From assembly GCA_946885925.1 (NCBI GenBank), contig CAMPHP010000151.1, forward strand, positions 1-7,052: 7,052 bases of DNA, read 5' to 3'. This document shows positions 6,385 through 7,052 of this stretch, in pieces. A program made the translations under genes and the position numbers. The notes below the pieces were generated by a model, which saw only the letters and a list, made by a program, of their open reading frames with translations, had not been told where the DNA came from and made no database searches. The DNA is from an uncultured Litorilinea sp. (lineage in GTDB: Bacteria > Chloroflexota > Anaerolineae > Caldilineales > Caldilineaceae). Within the stretch, counting starts at the first letter, position 1; every line of letters begins with the position of its first letter.

Positions 6385-6400
6385 CCCTGCTAGAGCAGGG
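6385..6400. other. inverted repeat CCCTGC-TAGA-GCAGGG upstream of the acs -35
   Basis: CCCTGC (6385-6390) and GCAGGG (6395-6400) are perfect inverted repeats around a 4-nt centre. The site lies 10 nt upstream of the acs -35 box on the minus strand and is followed leftward by TAATTTAGTTTT. Position fits an activator or repressor site, or a small terminator for any leftward transcript arriving from ndk. The sequence alone does not choose. Confidence 0.35.
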
Positions 6401-6465
6401 CTGTGTTAGAACGACTTTCTAATGGCGCGGGTATGATGGAATGGTAATGTATCTAAGAAAATTCA

Positions 6466-6664
6466 ATGAGCGTAGAATTACCCCTGGAATTATCCAGTCG
6501 TGCAGACTCAACTGGTATCCAGCGAGCACTAGAGGGTTATCAAGCACGTCTCCAAAACTGAGCATGCATCCACAATTCCTTGAATTGATCGAAGATGCCC
6601 GCTCAAAGTACAAAAGCGAAGGTGGAATTTCTGCCGAGGAAATGCGGCGGGGCTTGGTCTTTAA
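6466..6664 (+). pseudogene. small broken gene, possibly an antitoxin-like remnant
   Basis: Not recognised as a named family. Protein-like sequence continues through three frames. ATG 6466 opens MSVELPLELSSRAD, continues with IQRALEGYQARLQN, and stops at TGA 6559-6561. The next frame, with an ATG at 6564, continues MHPQFLELIEDARSKYKSEG and GISAEEMRRGL. The third frame would then close as GLGL followed by TAA 6662-6664. Two single-base deletions, near the AAAA at 6554-6557 and the GGGG at 6649-6652, would explain both shifts; the repaired product would have about 65 residues. The charged helical C terminus ending in EEMRRGLGL resembles small toxin-antitoxin antitoxins in style only. No toxin gene is adjacent. 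Alternatives: two tiny coupled genes (TGA 6559 and ATG 6564 are 2 nt apart), or assembly errors in homopolymers. The start has only a weak AAGAAA upstream. Confidence 0.4.
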
Positions 6665-6705
6665 TCAGGAAAACATCGCTACTCAGCAGAAGTATAATGC
6701 TTATC

Positions 6706-6743
6706 ACACAGAGCGGAAAGAGGACATTCTTTCCGCTCTGTGT
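6706..6743. terminator. 15-bp perfect hairpin downstream of ndk
   Basis: ACACAGAGCGGAAAG (6706-6720) pairs without mismatch with CTTTCCGCTCTGTGT (6729-6743) around AGGACATT, and A6721/T6728 can extend it. It lies 50 nt past the ndk stop on the leftward transcript and 41 nt past the end of the broken small gene on the rightward one. Neither side has a U tract, so it is not a textbook intrinsic terminator. Its position suggests an ndk transcript end, a bidirectional terminator or an RNA-stabilising stem. Confidence 0.55.
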
Positions 6744-6793
6744 CACTCCTGCGCTTGTTGGTGTAAGCGGCTGTCTAGCCTAAATCACACCCC

Positions 6794-7052
6794 TTAGCCC
6801 TCAAACACCCACGGGTCTTCTGCTCGCTGCCAGCTCACCATGTCATCGCCAAACCATAGCTCGATCTCGCGCACAGCGGTCTCTACTTGGTCGCTGGCAT
6901 GGACGAGATTGCGGCCAATTTCCAGCCCGAAGTCGGCGCGGATCGTGCCAGGTGCAGCTTCGGCGGGCTTGGTTGCGCCCACCATTTGGCGCACCGCGGC
7001 GACTGCGCCAGTGCCCTCCACCACCATCGCCACCACAGGCGCGCTGGTGATG
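6794..7052 (-). CDS. ndk: nucleoside diphosphate kinase, C-terminal part (5' end outside window)
   Basis: Transfers the terminal phosphate between nucleoside triphosphates and diphosphates through a phosphohistidine, balancing NTP and dNTP pools; cytoplasmic. The last 85 residues are visible, from [13 protein letters not shown] to the TAA at 6796-6794; about 65 N-terminal residues should lie past the right edge, judging from the family length near 150. [17 protein letters not shown] is the conserved segment leading to the active site, and RNLVHASD contains the catalytic histidine (residue 51 of the visible part). The long C terminus ending [12 protein letters not shown] is typical of longer bacterial forms. 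An internal GTG at 7036 is not the start, because family sequence continues upstream of it. It is the same strand as acs but separated by about 590 nt and an independent acs promoter. Confidence 0.95.
   Translation of the reverse strand, partial: ITSAPVVAMVVEGTGAVAAVRQMVGATKPAEAAPGTIRADFGLEIGRNLVHASDQVETAVREIELWFGDDMVSWQRAEDPWVFEG

Larger units (their letters stand above)
6205..6793. other. 590-nt stretch without an intact gene, between acs and ndk
   Basis: It holds, from left to right: the acs leader, the acs promoter (6346-6374), an inverted repeat (6385-6400), a small apparently frameshifted rightward gene (6466-6664), a long perfect hairpin (6706-6743), and 50 nt of unremarkable sequence before the ndk stop. 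A 118-codon open frame at 6441-6797 crosses the broken gene and the hairpin but mixes unrelated segments and looks like a by-product. Confidence 0.6.

Noticed and set aside
6553..6561. Programmed -1 frameshift site at CCAAAAC in the small gene
   Set aside because: It does not fit the X-XXY-YYZ slippery pattern, no downstream pseudoknot is evident, and a second shift would also be required; decay or sequence error is simpler.
6441..6797. 118-codon plus-strand frame as an intact gene
   Set aside because: Only its middle (from about 6564) looks protein-like; its start overlaps better sequence in another frame and its end runs through a perfect hairpin into the ndk stop.
1..7052. CRISPR array, tRNA or rRNA genes, insertion sequence ends
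   Set aside because: No regularly spaced repeats beyond one pair, no tRNA-like arm set with a TTCRA arm, no rRNA sequence, and no transposase-like frame or target-site duplication was found on reading both strands.

Overview
The window looks like an ordinary bacterial chromosome segment with moderate-to-high GC by eye (not counted). The protein sequences, especially RsfS, acetyl-CoA synthetase and Ndk, read like those of Chloroflexota. That assignment is from memory of family style, not a search, so treat the phylum as a low-to-moderate confidence inference. No mobile element, CRISPR array, rRNA or tRNA was found.

Layout: a rightward rsfS gene (ribosome silencing factor) lies at the left edge. 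It converges on a long leftward block whose genes, in transcription order, are acs (acetyl-CoA synthetase, start 6204), aceB (malate synthase A, start 4114), a thiolase (acetyl-CoA acetyltransferase type, start 2451) and a small SAM-dependent methyltransferase (start 1241). The block begins at a near-consensus sigma-70-type promoter (TTGACC, 17 nt, TACAAT on the minus strand, 6374-6346). It ends at a hairpin with a U6 tail at 522-550. Strong hairpins also sit in the acs-aceB gap and the aceB-thiolase gap, so the block may be punctuated by attenuation, partial termination or RNA processing. To the right are about 590 bases without an intact gene (6205-6793). They hold the acs promoter and leader, a small apparently broken rightward gene (about 6466-6664) and a long perfect hairpin (6706-6743). 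The 3' part of a leftward ndk gene (nucleoside diphosphate kinase) runs off the right edge.

Functionally, acs, aceB and the thiolase form a two-carbon module. Acs activates acetate to acetyl-CoA. Malate synthase condenses acetyl-CoA with glyoxylate to give malate. The thiolase interconverts two acetyl-CoA and acetoacetyl-CoA, or trims longer 3-ketoacyl-CoA. No isocitrate lyase is in the window, so the glyoxylate source is not visible. The methyltransferase is 19 nt downstream of the thiolase and probably co-transcribed; its substrate is unknown.

Three start codons were moved from the longest reading frame on ribosome-binding-site evidence: acs to 6204, aceB to 4114, and rsfS to a probable CTG at 132. 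I see no convincing new multi-gene system. The observations most worth a second look are the probable CTG start of rsfS, the twice-frameshifted small gene, and the set of structured intergenic elements.
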